The notes: generated by a model not told the origin, from the sequence alone. A stretch of DNA of 57,619 nucleotides from a bacterium (GCA_030426085.1 JAUHYW010000072.1:1-57619), one strand, 5' to 3'. Shown: positions 13,028-22,079, counted from the stretch's first letter. Program-made: numbers and translations.

Positions 13028-14503
13028 GTGATCCGCCGCCTCCTGCCCCTGATCCTGCTCGCCGCGCCCGCCGTGGCCCAGCCCGTCGTCGAGCCCATCG
13101 GCGACGGCGGCAGCGTGGGCGTCTCCATCCAGAACCGCAGCGTGCACCCCCTGCCCATCGCCCTCGGGCCGGTGGACGGCGACGGGGTGACCGCCCGGCT
13201 CGCCCGCTACGCCGCGGGTGGCTTCCGGGCCCAGTGCATCGCCGGGGCCCGGGGCGAGGCGCCGGCCCTCGCGGTGGCCGTCGACGGGCGGGCCACCCCG
13301 ATCGACGTGCCCCCGATCGGCTTCCCCGACGGCCCCCCGGTGCTGTGGATCTCGACCGAGCGCTCCGGCCGGGCCGCGCTGGAGGCCGTGGTGCAGGGCG
13401 CCATCCCCAGCGCGCGGGTGACGCACCTCGAGCCGGACGCGGTGCCGGCCGGCTTCGCCGCGCTGCGCTTCGCCCGCCTGATCCTGATCCCGGCCGCCGA
13501 TCTGGGGCGGCTCGATCCGGCCCGGCGGCAGGCGTTGGCCGACGCGGTCGCCGCCGGCGTCACCCTGGTCGTCGGCACCGGCGAGGCGGGCGCCGCGCCC
13601 GATGTGTTGCAGGGGCTGGCCCCGATCGCGCTGGGCGAAGTCCGCCGCCCCACCGGCGCGCTGGCCGATCACCTCTCCCGGGCCTCGGCCCGGCGGGCGC
13701 TGGAGCCGTCCGGGCGGGCCCGGCCGCTGATGATCGCCGACGGCCAGCCGGTGCTGGTCGAGGCGGCCCACGGCCTGGGCCGGGTGCGGGTGATCGGGGT
13801 CCGCTTCTCCGAGCTGGAGGACGGCCGCCTCGCCCGCGCCGCGCTGACCCCGCCCGGCGAGCCGCTGGGGCACGTCCTGCGCTGGCTGGCCCAGGCCCCA
13901 CCGCCGGGCGAGACCCGGGCCTCGCCGTTCGGGGCTCACATCTGGTTGCTGCTGACCATCCTCGCGGCGCTGGTCGCGGTGACCCGCCGCCGGCCGCGGC
14001 TGGCGCTCGCGCTGGCGGTGCCGTGGTGGGCGGTGGCCCTCGTCCTGCCCCCGCAGTGGAGCGCGACCCGGCTGGACGACGCCCGGGTGCTCTACGTGCC
14101 CGTCGCGGACGGCGCGCTGGCGGTCGGCACGCTCGACCTCACCCTCACCCGAGGCGGGGCCCGCACGCTGGACGCGGTGATCGATCGGGTCGCGCTCGAG
14201 GACGCCCGCCCGGGCGGCGCCTGCTTGATCGACGGCGAGGGCGCGGCCGGCTGGATCGTCGAAGGCGAGGCGGGCAGCCCCCGCCGCATCACGTTCTTCG
14301 CCCGGCTCGATACGCTGCCCGAGGGGGCCGACAAGCTCGACGAGCTGCCCGAGTGGCCCGCCGGGGTGCTGGCGGGGGCGACGCTGCGCCGGGTTCAGGA
14401 CGCCCCGCTGCCCACGGCCCTGGGCCCGTTGCGGGTCGACGCGGTGCGGGCCGAGCCGCGGGCGCCCGCCGCCGCCACGCCGGAGGTCCTCGGCGGCCCG
14501 TGA
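13028..14503 (+). CDS. Secreted/membrane protein, GATase-like fold with internal membrane helices
   Basis: 491 residues from the GTG at 13028. A signal peptide of about 17 residues ends A-V-A-Q. The first 290 residues resemble large membrane proteins with a class I amidotransferase-like core seen beside DUF58/BatA genes: a DGPPVLWISTERSG strand, then LILIPAADLGRL, then ALADAVAAGVTLVVGTG. Two membrane helices follow (about 305-320 and 322-345). The C-terminal 140 residues are soluble. No catalytic triad was recognised. It lies 22 bp after the toroid gene and with the polytopic protein forms a three-gene envelope operon. Confidence 0.65.
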   Translation: MIRRLLPLILLAAPAVAQPVVEPIGDGGSVGVSIQNRSVHPLPIALGPVDGDGVTARLARYAAGGFRAQCIAGARGEAPALAVAVDGRATPIDVPPIGFPDGPPVLWISTERSGRAALEAVVQGAIPSARVTHLEPDAVPAGFAALRFARLILIPAADLGRLDPARRQALADAVAAGVTLVVGTGEAGAAPDVLQGLAPIALGEVRRPTGALADHLSRASARRALEPSGRARPLMIADGQPVLVEAAHGLGRVRVIGVRFSELEDGRLARAALTPPGEPLGHVLRWLAQAPPPGETRASPFGAHIWLLLTILAALVAVTRRRPRLALALAVPWWAVALVLPPQWSATRLDDARVLYVPVADGALAVGTLDLTLTRGGARTLDAVIDRVALEDARPGGACLIDGEGAAGWIVEGEAGSPRRITFFARLDTLPEGADKLDELPEWPAGVLAGATLRRVQDAPLPTALGPLRVDAVRAEPRAPAAATPEVLGGP

Positions 14504-14519
14504 ACCGGGCGGGCGGGGA

Positions 14520-15167
14520 TCAACCGTCGTCCGGCGCCTTCGGATCCTCCGGCTCTTCGGCCTGCGCCTCACCCTCCACCGCCGCGTCGCTCTCCACCGC
14601 CTCCGCTTCGGTCTCGACAGCCGCATTCGCCGGCGCATCGGCCTCCGGCTCGTCGTCGGCCTCGTCCTCGGCGGCCCCGGCGCCGCCCGGCACCACCCGC
14701 AGATCGGGCCGCTTGCGCGGCGGCGCCTCGGCCATCTGATCGGCCCACGCCCGCAGCCGGTCGGCGCTGCTCTTCAGCCAGTCGCCCGCCCGCACCCCCA
14801 GCGAGGTCAGCTCGGCCGCCGCCTGCTCCGAGCGCTCGGCGCTGCGCCGCAGGGCGTCGGCCGCGTCCCGGGTCGGCGCCGCGTCCCGCATCCGGCTCGC
14901 CAGATCGTCCGGGGTCTCGTCCACCCCGACCCCCGCCTCGGCGAGCCGCGCCCGCAGCGCCGCCCACCGTTCGTCGGCCGAGGCCCGCGCCGCCTCGTCG
15001 CCCAGCAGCGCGTCCTGCAACCAGCGCCCGGCGCTGCCGACCGCCTCGCTCATCGCCGGGCCGCTGCGCGCCGGATCGTGCAGCTCCTCGACCGTGATGC
15101 CCAGCAGCGCGGCGATCGCCGCCTCCCCCCGCCGGGGTCCGTCGCCCGTCTGTTCGTCGTCGCTCAC
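14520..15167 (-). CDS. Acidic-tailed hypothetical protein
   Basis: 215 residues from the GTG at 15167, which has a GAGGAGG six bases upstream. The body (about residues 15-145) is Ala/Arg/Glu-rich and helical and includes GITVEELHD; the tail (about 150-215) is strongly acidic and Ala/Glu-rich. There is no signal peptide, so it is probably cytoplasmic. The helical body weakly recalls phasin-like granule proteins, but this is not a firm match. It is 53 bp downstream of the PEGA protein gene on the same strand and convergent with the toroid operon. Confidence 0.65.
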   Translation of the reverse strand: MSDDEQTGDGPRRGEAAIAALLGITVEELHDPARSGPAMSEAVGSAGRWLQDALLGDEAARASADERWAALRARLAEAGVGVDETPDDLASRMRDAAPTRDAADALRRSAERSEQAAAELTSLGVRAGDWLKSSADRLRAWADQMAEAPPRKRPDLRVVPGGAGAAEDEADDEPEADAPANAAVETEAEAVESDAAVEGEAQAEEPEDPKAPDDG

Positions 15168-15220
15168 GTCGACCTCCTCGTCCTCCGCAGTGGAGAGCAA
15201 TCGGCGCCCGGCCGCAAGGC

Positions 15221-16732
15221 TCACCGCAGCCTCAGCCCCAGCCGGGCCCGGCCCAGCGGACCCCCGCTCGGGTGCAGCGTCGGGTGGGCCGCCGCGGCCT
15301 CGACGTCGGCGAAGAGCGACAGCGCCTCGGTCAGCGCCACCGCCGCCTTCAGGCCGCCCACCGGCAGCCGCCGTCGCCGGGCCCCGTCCGGGCCGTCGAG
15401 CGTGATCTGCTCCAGCCCGATCTCGACCGACAGCCGCCACCGCCCGCGACCCAGCCACCCGCCGAGGGCCCCGTAGCGCCGCTCGACCAGCGCCGACACC
15501 GCCGGCCGAGCGCCGGGGTCGGCCATCAGACCCCCGAGGCGCAGCGTGATGCCCCGCCGGTCGCCGTCCAGCGTGGCGCCCACGTCGAGCCAGCCCCGAT
15601 CGGGCCGCCCGGCCGAGGGTCCTCCCGCGCCGTCATACAGCCCGCCGTCCACCGTGAAACGCGCCGGGGCCAGGTCGAGCGTCGCTCCCAGGCGGCCGGT
15701 CCAGCCGGCGGGCGCCTTCAGCTCGGCGATCCCCAGGGGCGCGAGGGTGAGGTCGAACGGCCCCTCGACCGCGCCCCGCCACTCGACGGCCCCCCGGATG
15801 TCGTCGATCGCGAACCGGCGCAGCGCCGCGCGCCCGGTCAGAGACGCCCGCGATGGATCGGCGCCGATCGCGGCGCCCGCCAGCCGAAGCCGCCCCGCCG
15901 CGCCCGCGACGAAGGCCGAGGCGTCGAGGTGCAGCCGCTGGTGATACAGCCCGTCGAGCCGCACGCCTCGCGCCTGATCACCCCACGCGAGACCCCCACC
16001 GCCGAGCCACGGATCATCCGGCTGGGGGGTCAGCACCGCCCACCGCCGCCCGCCCCGGGCGTACACCTCGAACGCCCCGAGCCGCCCGTCCACCCGGGCC
16101 CCGTCCAGCAGGAACGCCCGCCCCGCCGGCCCGGCCTGGGCCATCCGCCCCAGCCGCCCGTCCAGCCCCGCGCCCCGCGCCCGCAGCCACAGCGCCTCCA
16201 CCAGCAGCGGCGGATCGTCCCCCCGGTGGACCACCCGACCCAGATCACGCCCGTCGCCGGCCATGTCGCCCACCGCCCGGGCCTCGACCGCGCCCGACAC
16301 GACCTCGCCCGCCTCGACGTCCAGCCGCCAGCGCTGCGCCAGATCCAGATCCCACGCCTCGCCGGCCAGCGCGCCCTCGGCGGCCACCACCCCGGTGAGG
16401 CGATAGCGCATCGGCGTCGACGGGGGCTCGATCGGCGCCCGCCGCAGATCGCCCAGCACCGGCGCCGGCCCTTCCCGGGGCGCCAGCTCGACGACCAGCG
16501 TCACTGTCTCGCCGGGCCCCACGAAGACCACCCGGCTCCACGCCGTCTGCCCGTCGCGCAGGACCTCGATCAAGTGCATCCCGGCGGGCACGGTCTGCGG
16601 GGGCAGCGGCACCCGCCCCACCGGCCGGCGATCGACCGCGACCTCGACCCCATAGGCGGCGCTCGAAATCTCCAGCGTGCCCGTGGGCGGCGGGCCGGCG
16701 AGCAGCCCCAGGGCGAGCAGCAGCAGCGGCAT
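15221..16732 (-). CDS. Secreted PEGA-domain protein with beta-rich body
   Basis: 503 residues from the ATG at 16732. A short signal peptide (about residues 1-14) leads into an N-terminal PEGA domain (about 18-85): GTLEISSAAYGVEVAVD, then a VPAGMHLIEVLRDG turn and a final strand before ELAPREG. Residues about 105-500 are a long series of predicted beta strands with alternating polarity; the protein ends L-G-L-R-L-R, which suggests an outer-membrane barrel or beta-solenoid. PEGA domains bind cell-surface partners, possibly glycans. It is one of three PEGA-containing proteins in the window. Outer-membrane location is inference. Confidence 0.75.
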   Translation of the reverse strand: MPLLLLALGLLAGPPPTGTLEISSAAYGVEVAVDRRPVGRVPLPPQTVPAGMHLIEVLRDGQTAWSRVVFVGPGETVTLVVELAPREGPAPVLGDLRRAPIEPPSTPMRYRLTGVVAAEGALAGEAWDLDLAQRWRLDVEAGEVVSGAVEARAVGDMAGDGRDLGRVVHRGDDPPLLVEALWLRARGAGLDGRLGRMAQAGPAGRAFLLDGARVDGRLGAFEVYARGGRRWAVLTPQPDDPWLGGGGLAWGDQARGVRLDGLYHQRLHLDASAFVAGAAGRLRLAGAAIGADPSRASLTGRAALRRFAIDDIRGAVEWRGAVEGPFDLTLAPLGIAELKAPAGWTGRLGATLDLAPARFTVDGGLYDGAGGPSAGRPDRGWLDVGATLDGDRRGITLRLGGLMADPGARPAVSALVERRYGALGGWLGRGRWRLSVEIGLEQITLDGPDGARRRRLPVGGLKAAVALTEALSLFADVEAAAAHPTLHPSGGPLGRARLGLRLR

Positions 16733-16927
16733 GCCCCGACCTTACAGCAACCAGACACTGAATCTGACCGTGCTCGCTGGCCCGATCTCTCCGATTGCGG
16801 CGTTGCTCGACTTGCCGTTGCCCCCGGCAGCGTCTGCGTCTCTCGCCTTGCATTCGAAGAGTCGGTCTGCGCGATCCCTGGTCAGCTTCGATGTCCGGTC
16901 GCTGTACGACATGGCGCGGGCGATCGG

Positions 16928-16956
16928 TTGACGCATCTGCCGACCTCGGTTAGCTT
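16928..16956 (+). promoter_or_regulatory. Candidate sigma-70 promoter for the 88-residue protein gene
   Basis: TTGACG at 16928-16933 and TAGCTT at 16951-16956 are 17 bases apart, 36 bases before the GTG start at 16992. The -35 box is good and the -10 box weak. The 16740-16960 stretch is clearly less GC-rich than its surroundings, and no gene was found in it. Confidence 0.4.
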
Positions 16957-16991
16957 CGTCGTGGCCCGATCGTCACCCTCGAGGAGCACCC

Positions 16992-17258
16992 GTGAAGAAC
17001 ATCACCAAGCCCAGCGCGGCCCAGCGTCTCGCCCGGACCATCGCGTCGGACATCCTGCTCTACAACAAGGAGAAGGTGGCCGAGGGCATCAAGAACGACA
17101 ACCTGTTCGACGTGCTCACCGACGAGATCGCCGAGGGCCACAAGCACTTCGGCGACCGGGTCGACGCGTCGCTCACCGCCAAGTACAACTTCGTCGAGCG
17201 GGCCATCGTCGACGTGCTCATCCACCGCAACGCCCACCACCCCACCGACATCTGGTAG
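16992..17258 (+). CDS. Small conserved deltaproteobacterial protein
   Basis: 88 residues from the GTG at 16992, with GAGGAG at 16981-16986. It is hydrophilic and probably all-helical. The pattern RTIASDILLYN-x-EKV-x-EGI followed by EIAEGHKHF matches a small protein I recognise from many deltaproteobacterial genomes, but which has no assigned function as far as I know. It lacks cysteine and any signal peptide. It is followed 68 bp later by the RluD-type synthase gene; the pairing may be operonic. Confidence 0.75.
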   Translation: MKNITKPSAAQRLARTIASDILLYNKEKVAEGIKNDNLFDVLTDEIAEGHKHFGDRVDASLTAKYNFVERAIVDVLIHRNAHHPTDIW

Positions 17259-17326
17259 GCCCCGCCCGGGCGCCGCGCCCGTGACGTGAGCCTCGCCCCC
17301 ACTGCTCCTTGGACCCGGCATACGCC

Positions 17327-18271
17327 GTGACCCACCGCATCGTCGTCGACCCGGCCGCCGAGGGTGAGCGGATCGACCGCTACCTCGCCGATCGCCTGAC
17401 CGATCACAGCCGGACCCGCATCGCGGGCTGGATCCGCGAGGGTCATGTGCGCCTCGACGGCGAGCGGGTGCGCCCCAGCGCGACCCTCGCGCCCGGTCAG
17501 CAGATCGTCGTCGAACCCCCGCCGCCGCCCGCGGCCACCGTCGAGCCCCAGCCGATCGACTTCGCCGTCGCGCACGTCGACCCGGCGCTGGTCGTCGTCG
17601 ACAAGCCGGCCCACCTCGTGGTGCACCCCGGCGCGGGCAACCCCGACGGCACCCTGCTCAACGGCATGCTGCACCGCTTCGGCCCGCTGTCGCCGGTCGG
17701 CGCCCCCGAGCGCCCGGGGGTGGTGCACCGCATCGACGCCGGCACCTCGGGCCTGCTCGTCTTCGCCCGGACCGAGGCCGCCCACCACCACCTCGCCGCG
17801 CAGTTCGCCGACCACAGCGCCGAGCGGCGCTACCTCGCGCTCGCCTGGGATCACGGGCTGGCCGACGCCGGCACGATCGAGACCCGCTACGGCCGCCACG
17901 GGGGGGACCGGCGCAAGTTCACCGGGCAGGTCGCCCGGGGCAAGCGGGCGGTGACCCACTGGCGGGTGCTCGAGCGGCTGCCGCCGTGCGCCTGGGTCGA
18001 GCTGCGGCTCGAGACGGGGCGCACCCACCAGATCCGGGTGCACTTCGCCGAGGCCGGTCACCCGCTCGTCGGCGACGCCACCTACGGCCGCAAGCGCCGG
18101 ATCGACCGCCCGCCCGAGCTGCGCCGCCTGGGTTTCGAATTGGGCCTCACGCGCCAGGCATTGCACGCCGCCCGCCTGGGGTTCGTGCACCCCGTCACCG
18201 AGGAGGCCCTGTGCTTCGACTCGCCCGTGCCCCCCGACATCGAGGCCGCCCGCCGCGCGCTGCGGCGCTGA
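17327..18271 (+). CDS. rluD: Pseudouridine synthase, RluA/RluD family
   Basis: 314 residues from the GTG at 17327; a TTG at 17309 in the same frame would add six residues of no recognisable value. An N-terminal S4 RNA-binding domain (about residues 8-65, with RIAGWIREGHVRLDGERV) precedes the catalytic domain. The active-site motif is HRIDAGTSG (about residue 135), which keeps the catalytic Asp; the usual Lys/Arg after it is Ala. RTHQIRVH and LVGDATYG are also present. The family isomerises uridines in helix 69 of 23S rRNA (RluD) or similar targets; RluD is the best guess because of the S4 domain. The 3' end overlaps the next gene by 61 bp. Confidence 0.9.
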   Translation: MTHRIVVDPAAEGERIDRYLADRLTDHSRTRIAGWIREGHVRLDGERVRPSATLAPGQQIVVEPPPPPAATVEPQPIDFAVAHVDPALVVVDKPAHLVVHPGAGNPDGTLLNGMLHRFGPLSPVGAPERPGVVHRIDAGTSGLLVFARTEAAHHHLAAQFADHSAERRYLALAWDHGLADAGTIETRYGRHGGDRRKFTGQVARGKRAVTHWRVLERLPPCAWVELRLETGRTHQIRVHFAEAGHPLVGDATYGRKRRIDRPPELRRLGFELGLTRQALHAARLGFVHPVTEEALCFDSPVPPDIEAARRALRR

Positions 18272-20301
18272 GGGCCCGCCGCGGGCTGATCCTCGCCGGG
18301 CTGCTCCTCGTCGCGCTGCCCTGCACGGCCCACGGCGGTCCGTCCGACGGGGCCGAGGACGCCGTCGCCCGCTTCCACACGCGCCGCGCCGAGGCCGTCG
18401 CCCCGCTGCGCCGGGCCATCGAGCGGCACCCGCTCGTCGCCGAGGCCCTGCGCACGCTGCTCGCCGAGGCCCACCTCGCCGCCGGAGACGCCGACGCCGC
18501 CCGGGCCGCCGCCGAGAAGGTCATCGCCGCCGACCCCCGCTGGGCGCACCGGGCGGCCTATATCGCCGCCCGCGCCGCGCTGGCCACCGACTGCAAGGCG
18601 GCCATCGCCCACCTCGAAGCCGCCCGGCTCGACCCCCCGTGGGTCCGCGAGGCGCCCCGGCTGGCGTTGCTCTCGGCGGCCCACGCCCGCTGCGGCGACG
18701 CCGAGACCGCCGCCGGCATCGACCGCGCCCTCGCCGTGCGCCACCCCGACAGCCCCGAAGGCGAGGCCGCCGCCGGGCGCGTCGAGCTCGACCTCGCCGA
18801 TCACCTGAAGCGGGCCGAGGGCTTCGAGCGGGCCCGGGACTACCCGTCGGCCGCCCGGCTGCTCGAGAGGCTCGCCGAGGGCCCGGCCGGCGACGAGGCC
18901 CGATTCCGCCTGGGCAAGCTGCACCTCGACCGCATCCGGGACGACTTCGTCCGCGCCGAGTCGCTGTTCGCCGCCGTGGCCCGGGGCGGGGGAGAGCACG
19001 CCGAAGAGGCCGGGTACCTCATCCCGGTCACCCGCGGCCGCCGGGGCGACATCGTCGGCGCCCTTCGGGGCTACGCGGCCTACCTCGCGGCCCACCCCCG
19101 CGGGGCCCACGCCGAAGACGCCCGCTTCTTCTCGGCCTTCCTGCAGTACGAGCACGGGCGCTACGCCGACGCCGCCAAGGCGTTCGCCCGGCTGCGGGAC
19201 GGCGGCAAGTGGCGCTCGGCCGCCGAGTGGTACCACGCGTGGTGCCTCTACCTCGCCGGGCGCCCGGCCGACGCCGTGCCCCTCTTCGACGCCATCGCCC
19301 GCCGCGCCCCCGGCTCGACCGCCGCCCGGCAGGCCGCCTACTGGGCCGCGAGGTCTCTGGAGGCCACCGCGCCCGAGCGAGCCGCCGAGCGCCGCCGGGC
19401 CCTGGTCGAGCAGCGCGCTCACGACTGGTACGGGCTGCTCATCCGCCGACGGCATCCCGGCGAGCACCCGCCCATCCCCGCGCTGCCCGCGGCGACCGCC
19501 TCCAAGCCGATCGTACCGCCGGCGTTCATGGGCCGGGCGGTCGAGATCCAGGCCCTCGCCGACGCCGGCCTGCCCGACTTCGCCCGCCGGGCTCTGGCCG
19601 CCATCAGCGACGAGCTGCGCCGGGCCGACGCCTGGGACGCCGAGGCCGCCCTGGCCGCCGAGGTGGGTGACCCGGAGCGGGTCTATCGGGCCACCGCCAT
19701 CCGCCACCGGGACACCCTGCGCGGGCCGCCCGGCGCCGAGCACGCCGAGATCTGGCGCCGGGCCCACCCCCGGGCCTGGATCCCGCTCGTCGAGCAGGCC
19801 GCCCGGGGCACCGACGTCGAGCCCCCGCTGGTGTGGAGCTTCATCCGCAAGGAGAGCGCCTTCGACCCCGACGCGGTCAGCCCGGCCCACGCCGTCGGCC
19901 TGATGCAGCTCCTGCCGCGCACCGCCCGCGCCATCCTCGACGCCCGGGGCCAGAGCGCCCGCCCGCTGCCCGACCTCTTCGAGCCGGCGGCCAACATCGA
20001 CCTCGGCACCTGGTACATCGACGCGCTCCAGCAGCGCTTCGGGGGCCAGCTCCCGCTGGTGGCGGCGGCCTACAACGCCGGCCCGAGCAGCCTCGTCGGC
20101 TGGTTCCGCGGGCGCCGCGTGGCCCCGGTGGACCTCTTCGTCGACACCATCCCGTTCCGCGAGACCCGGGAGTACGTCAAGCTGCTGGTCGCCACCCGAG
20201 TGCTCTACGGGCTGGTGCACGGCGGCGAAGACCTGGACGCCGCCGCCGCCGATCTGCCGGTGGAGCTGGACCTCACGGTGCGCCCCGGGGTCGATTTCTG
20301 A
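18211..20301 (+). CDS. slt: Soluble lytic murein transglycosylase (Slt70-like) with TPR region
   Basis: 696 residues from the GTG at 18211, chosen because AGGAGG at 18201-18206 lies just upstream and it precedes a signal peptide (RGLILAGLLLVALPCTAHG). It begins inside rluD, a 61-bp overlap in another frame. Residues about 40-480 are a helical TPR-like superhelix, as in the Slt70 doughnut. The catalytic domain (about 530-670) has the general-acid Glu548 in RKESAFDPDAVS, then GLMQLLPRTA and AAYNAGPSS. The enzyme cuts peptidoglycan glycans to 1,6-anhydro ends in the periplasm. Length fits the family. A Cys in the signal region (P-C-T-A) is not a good lipobox. Confidence 0.93.
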   Translation: MLRLARAPRHRGRPPRAAALRARRGLILAGLLLVALPCTAHGGPSDGAEDAVARFHTRRAEAVAPLRRAIERHPLVAEALRTLLAEAHLAAGDADAARAAAEKVIAADPRWAHRAAYIAARAALATDCKAAIAHLEAARLDPPWVREAPRLALLSAAHARCGDAETAAGIDRALAVRHPDSPEGEAAAGRVELDLADHLKRAEGFERARDYPSAARLLERLAEGPAGDEARFRLGKLHLDRIRDDFVRAESLFAAVARGGGEHAEEAGYLIPVTRGRRGDIVGALRGYAAYLAAHPRGAHAEDARFFSAFLQYEHGRYADAAKAFARLRDGGKWRSAAEWYHAWCLYLAGRPADAVPLFDAIARRAPGSTAARQAAYWAARSLEATAPERAAERRRALVEQRAHDWYGLLIRRRHPGEHPPIPALPAATASKPIVPPAFMGRAVEIQALADAGLPDFARRALAAISDELRRADAWDAEAALAAEVGDPERVYRATAIRHRDTLRGPPGAEHAEIWRRAHPRAWIPLVEQAARGTDVEPPLVWSFIRKESAFDPDAVSPAHAVGLMQLLPRTARAILDARGQSARPLPDLFEPAANIDLGTWYIDALQQRFGGQLPLVAAAYNAGPSSLVGWFRGRRVAPVDLFVDTIPFRETREYVKLLVATRVLYGLVHGGEDLDAAAADLPVELDLTVRPGVDF

Positions 20302-20354
20302 GGGGTCCTCGGGGCCGGATCCGACGGGCGACGCCGAGGGCGGCCGGCCAAATG

Positions 20355-20383
20355 TTCGACTTGTCAGCGCCGGTCGCTATGAT
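20355..20383 (+). promoter_or_regulatory. Candidate promoter for the GYF_2 protein gene
   Basis: A strong -10 box TATGAT lies at 20378-20383. The best-placed -35 (17-base spacer) is the weak TTCGAC at 20355-20360; a better TTGTCA at 20361 is only 11 bases away. The A/T-richer tract CAAATGTT at 20349 supports a promoter. The gene starts at 20425. Confidence 0.45.
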
Positions 20384-20424
20384 ACGTTGGTTGCGCGATA
20401 CGCCGACGGTCGGTCAGGGGTGAG

Positions 20425-22077
20425 ATGGCCAACTACATCCTGCGTCGGGACGGGCGGGACTATCAGGCGCCCGATCTCGAGACCATGCGCCAGTGGGCCT
20501 CCGATGGGCGGGTCCTGCCGAGCGACATGGTGTTCTCCCCACGTTACCAGAGCTGGTACCGGGCCCGTGACCTGCGCGAGCTGCGTGACGTGCTGCCCCA
20601 GGCCGAGCAGTCGGCGCCCCCGCCGGTGGCCCGGCCGCCGCAGCAGTTCTGGGTCCGCAAGGGCGACCGGAACTACGTCGCCGACAGCCTGCACACCGTG
20701 CTGGAGTGGGCCTCGAACGGCAACATCAGCCCCGAGGACCTGATCTACCACCCGACCTACGGCAAGTGGTTCCGGGCGGGGGACTCCCCCCAACTCGCCA
20801 GCCGTTTCCCGCCGCATGTGCTCGGGGCCCGGCTGCCGTTCGTGCCGCCCGGTGAAGACCCGCTCGGCTCGGGTGAGTACTTCGCCCCCGAGACCCGCAG
20901 CCGGCCGATGGCGGCCCAGGGCCCGGGTCATCGCCGCAGCGTGGTGCCCCGCCAGCGTCGGCGGACCGGGCCGGTGCTCATCGGCGGCCGCAAGCCGAGC
21001 AATCGCCCGACCCGCAGCGGCCCGTTCGCCCTCGAGACCCCGGCCGCCGAGTCGCTCGAGTCGGCCGACTCGACCACCAAGACGGTCACCGACTTCTCCG
21101 CCGGCGACGTGGCCCGCGCGATCCAGGCCCGGCGGGAGTCGGGGGCGGTGGGCATTGCCGGCCCCCAGCGCACCGACGCCAACGAGGCGGTGCGGCCGGG
21201 CGACGACATCATGGCCACCGCAGCCAACCCCGCGCTCACCTCGCCCGAGACCCAGGCCGCCCGCGCCGACTGGGACGCCCGCGACGAGCAGCTCTCGGCC
21301 CCCGCCCGCGCGCCGGCGGGCCCCGGCGCGTCTGGCGAGTCCGGCCCGGCGGCGTCCGGCGAGTCCGGCCCTGCCGCGTCCGCCGAGTCCGACCCTGCCG
21401 TGTCCGGCGAGTCCGGCCCCGCCGCGTCCGTCGAGGCTGAGCCGGCGGCGTCCGGCGAGTCCGATCCGGCCGCTACGACCGAGCAGGTCGCCGACGACGT
21501 GCGCCCCACCGCCGAGAGCCCGGCGGTCCCGCTCGACCCGGCCACCGCCCCCGAAGGGGACGGGGACACCGCCGCGCGGCCCGTCCTCGACCCGCTGTTC
21601 GACGACCCGGGCGACTTCTCGGAAGACGACCGCTTCAACGACCGCCTCAAGCTCTTCAAGCCGTTCTACGCGGTCGCCAAGGTCTTCCTCGTCACCCGCG
21701 ACATGCGCCCCGGCGAGACGCTCGAGGCCGAAGCCCGCATCCCGGGCCACACATTCAAGGGTGAGGAGAAGCGCGCGATCTACACCGCGCTGCACGCCTA
21801 TCTCGTCGAGCACATGAACGGTCGGGTCAAGACCGCCCGAGCCCTCATCGCCGACGACGAGCAGGCCGGCTTCAACCACTTCTGCTCGGCGGCGGCTTAT
21901 CTGGTGGCGGTGCTCGACGGGGCCCACGAGACCATCGGTCGTCGGCCGCCGGAGCGGTTCGTGGTGGGCAACCGGGGGCGCCCCAAGATGCACCCGGCCG
22001 AAGAAGAGATGATGCTGGACCTCGACCAGGCCATCAAGGCTCTGGTCGCGGTCAAGGCCCGCTCCCAGGCGGCCTGA
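20425..22077 (+). CDS. Tandem GYF_2 (DUF4339-like) domain protein with repeat linker
   Basis: 550 residues from the ATG at 20425. Two GYF_2-type modules sit at the N-terminus: about 3-53 (YILRRDGRDYQAPDLETM ending in WYRARDLREL) and about 74-124 (FWVRKGDRNYVADSLHTV ending in WFRAGDSPQL). Each has the charged first strand, the L-x2-(W)AS-(D/N)G turn and the aromatic pair near the end. A basic, disordered middle and an Ala/Ser/Glu repeat (about 303-350) follow. The C-terminal 160 residues (from RLKLFKPFYAVAKVF) form a separate helical domain that was not recognised. There is no signal peptide or membrane helix, so it is probably a cytoplasmic adaptor. GYF_2 modules are thought to bind proteins. 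Confidence 0.8.
   Translation: MANYILRRDGRDYQAPDLETMRQWASDGRVLPSDMVFSPRYQSWYRARDLRELRDVLPQAEQSAPPPVARPPQQFWVRKGDRNYVADSLHTVLEWASNGNISPEDLIYHPTYGKWFRAGDSPQLASRFPPHVLGARLPFVPPGEDPLGSGEYFAPETRSRPMAAQGPGHRRSVVPRQRRRTGPVLIGGRKPSNRPTRSGPFALETPAAESLESADSTTKTVTDFSAGDVARAIQARRESGAVGIAGPQRTDANEAVRPGDDIMATAANPALTSPETQAARADWDARDEQLSAPARAPAGPGASGESGPAASGESGPAASAESDPAVSGESGPAASVEAEPAASGESDPAATTEQVADDVRPTAESPAVPLDPATAPEGDGDTAARPVLDPLFDDPGDFSEDDRFNDRLKLFKPFYAVAKVFLVTRDMRPGETLEAEARIPGHTFKGEEKRAIYTALHAYLVEHMNGRVKTARALIADDEQAGFNHFCSAAAYLVAVLDGAHETIGRRPPERFVVGNRGRPKMHPAEEEMMLDLDQAIKALVAVKARSQAA
21331..21474 (+). repeat. 24-bp degenerate coding repeat (SGESGPAA unit)
   Basis: Six imperfect 24-bp units encode Ser-Gly-Glu-Ser-(Gly/Asp)-Pro-Ala-(Ala/Val) in the linker of the GYF_2 protein. 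All lengths are multiples of three, so the frame is safe if copy number varies. Confidence 0.8.
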
Positions 22078-22079
22078 CC

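Noticed and set aside
16677-16931. 84-codon plus-strand frame upstream of the small conserved gene
   Set aside because: No ribosome site, starts inside the opposite gene, and no protein-like pattern; treated as intergenic.
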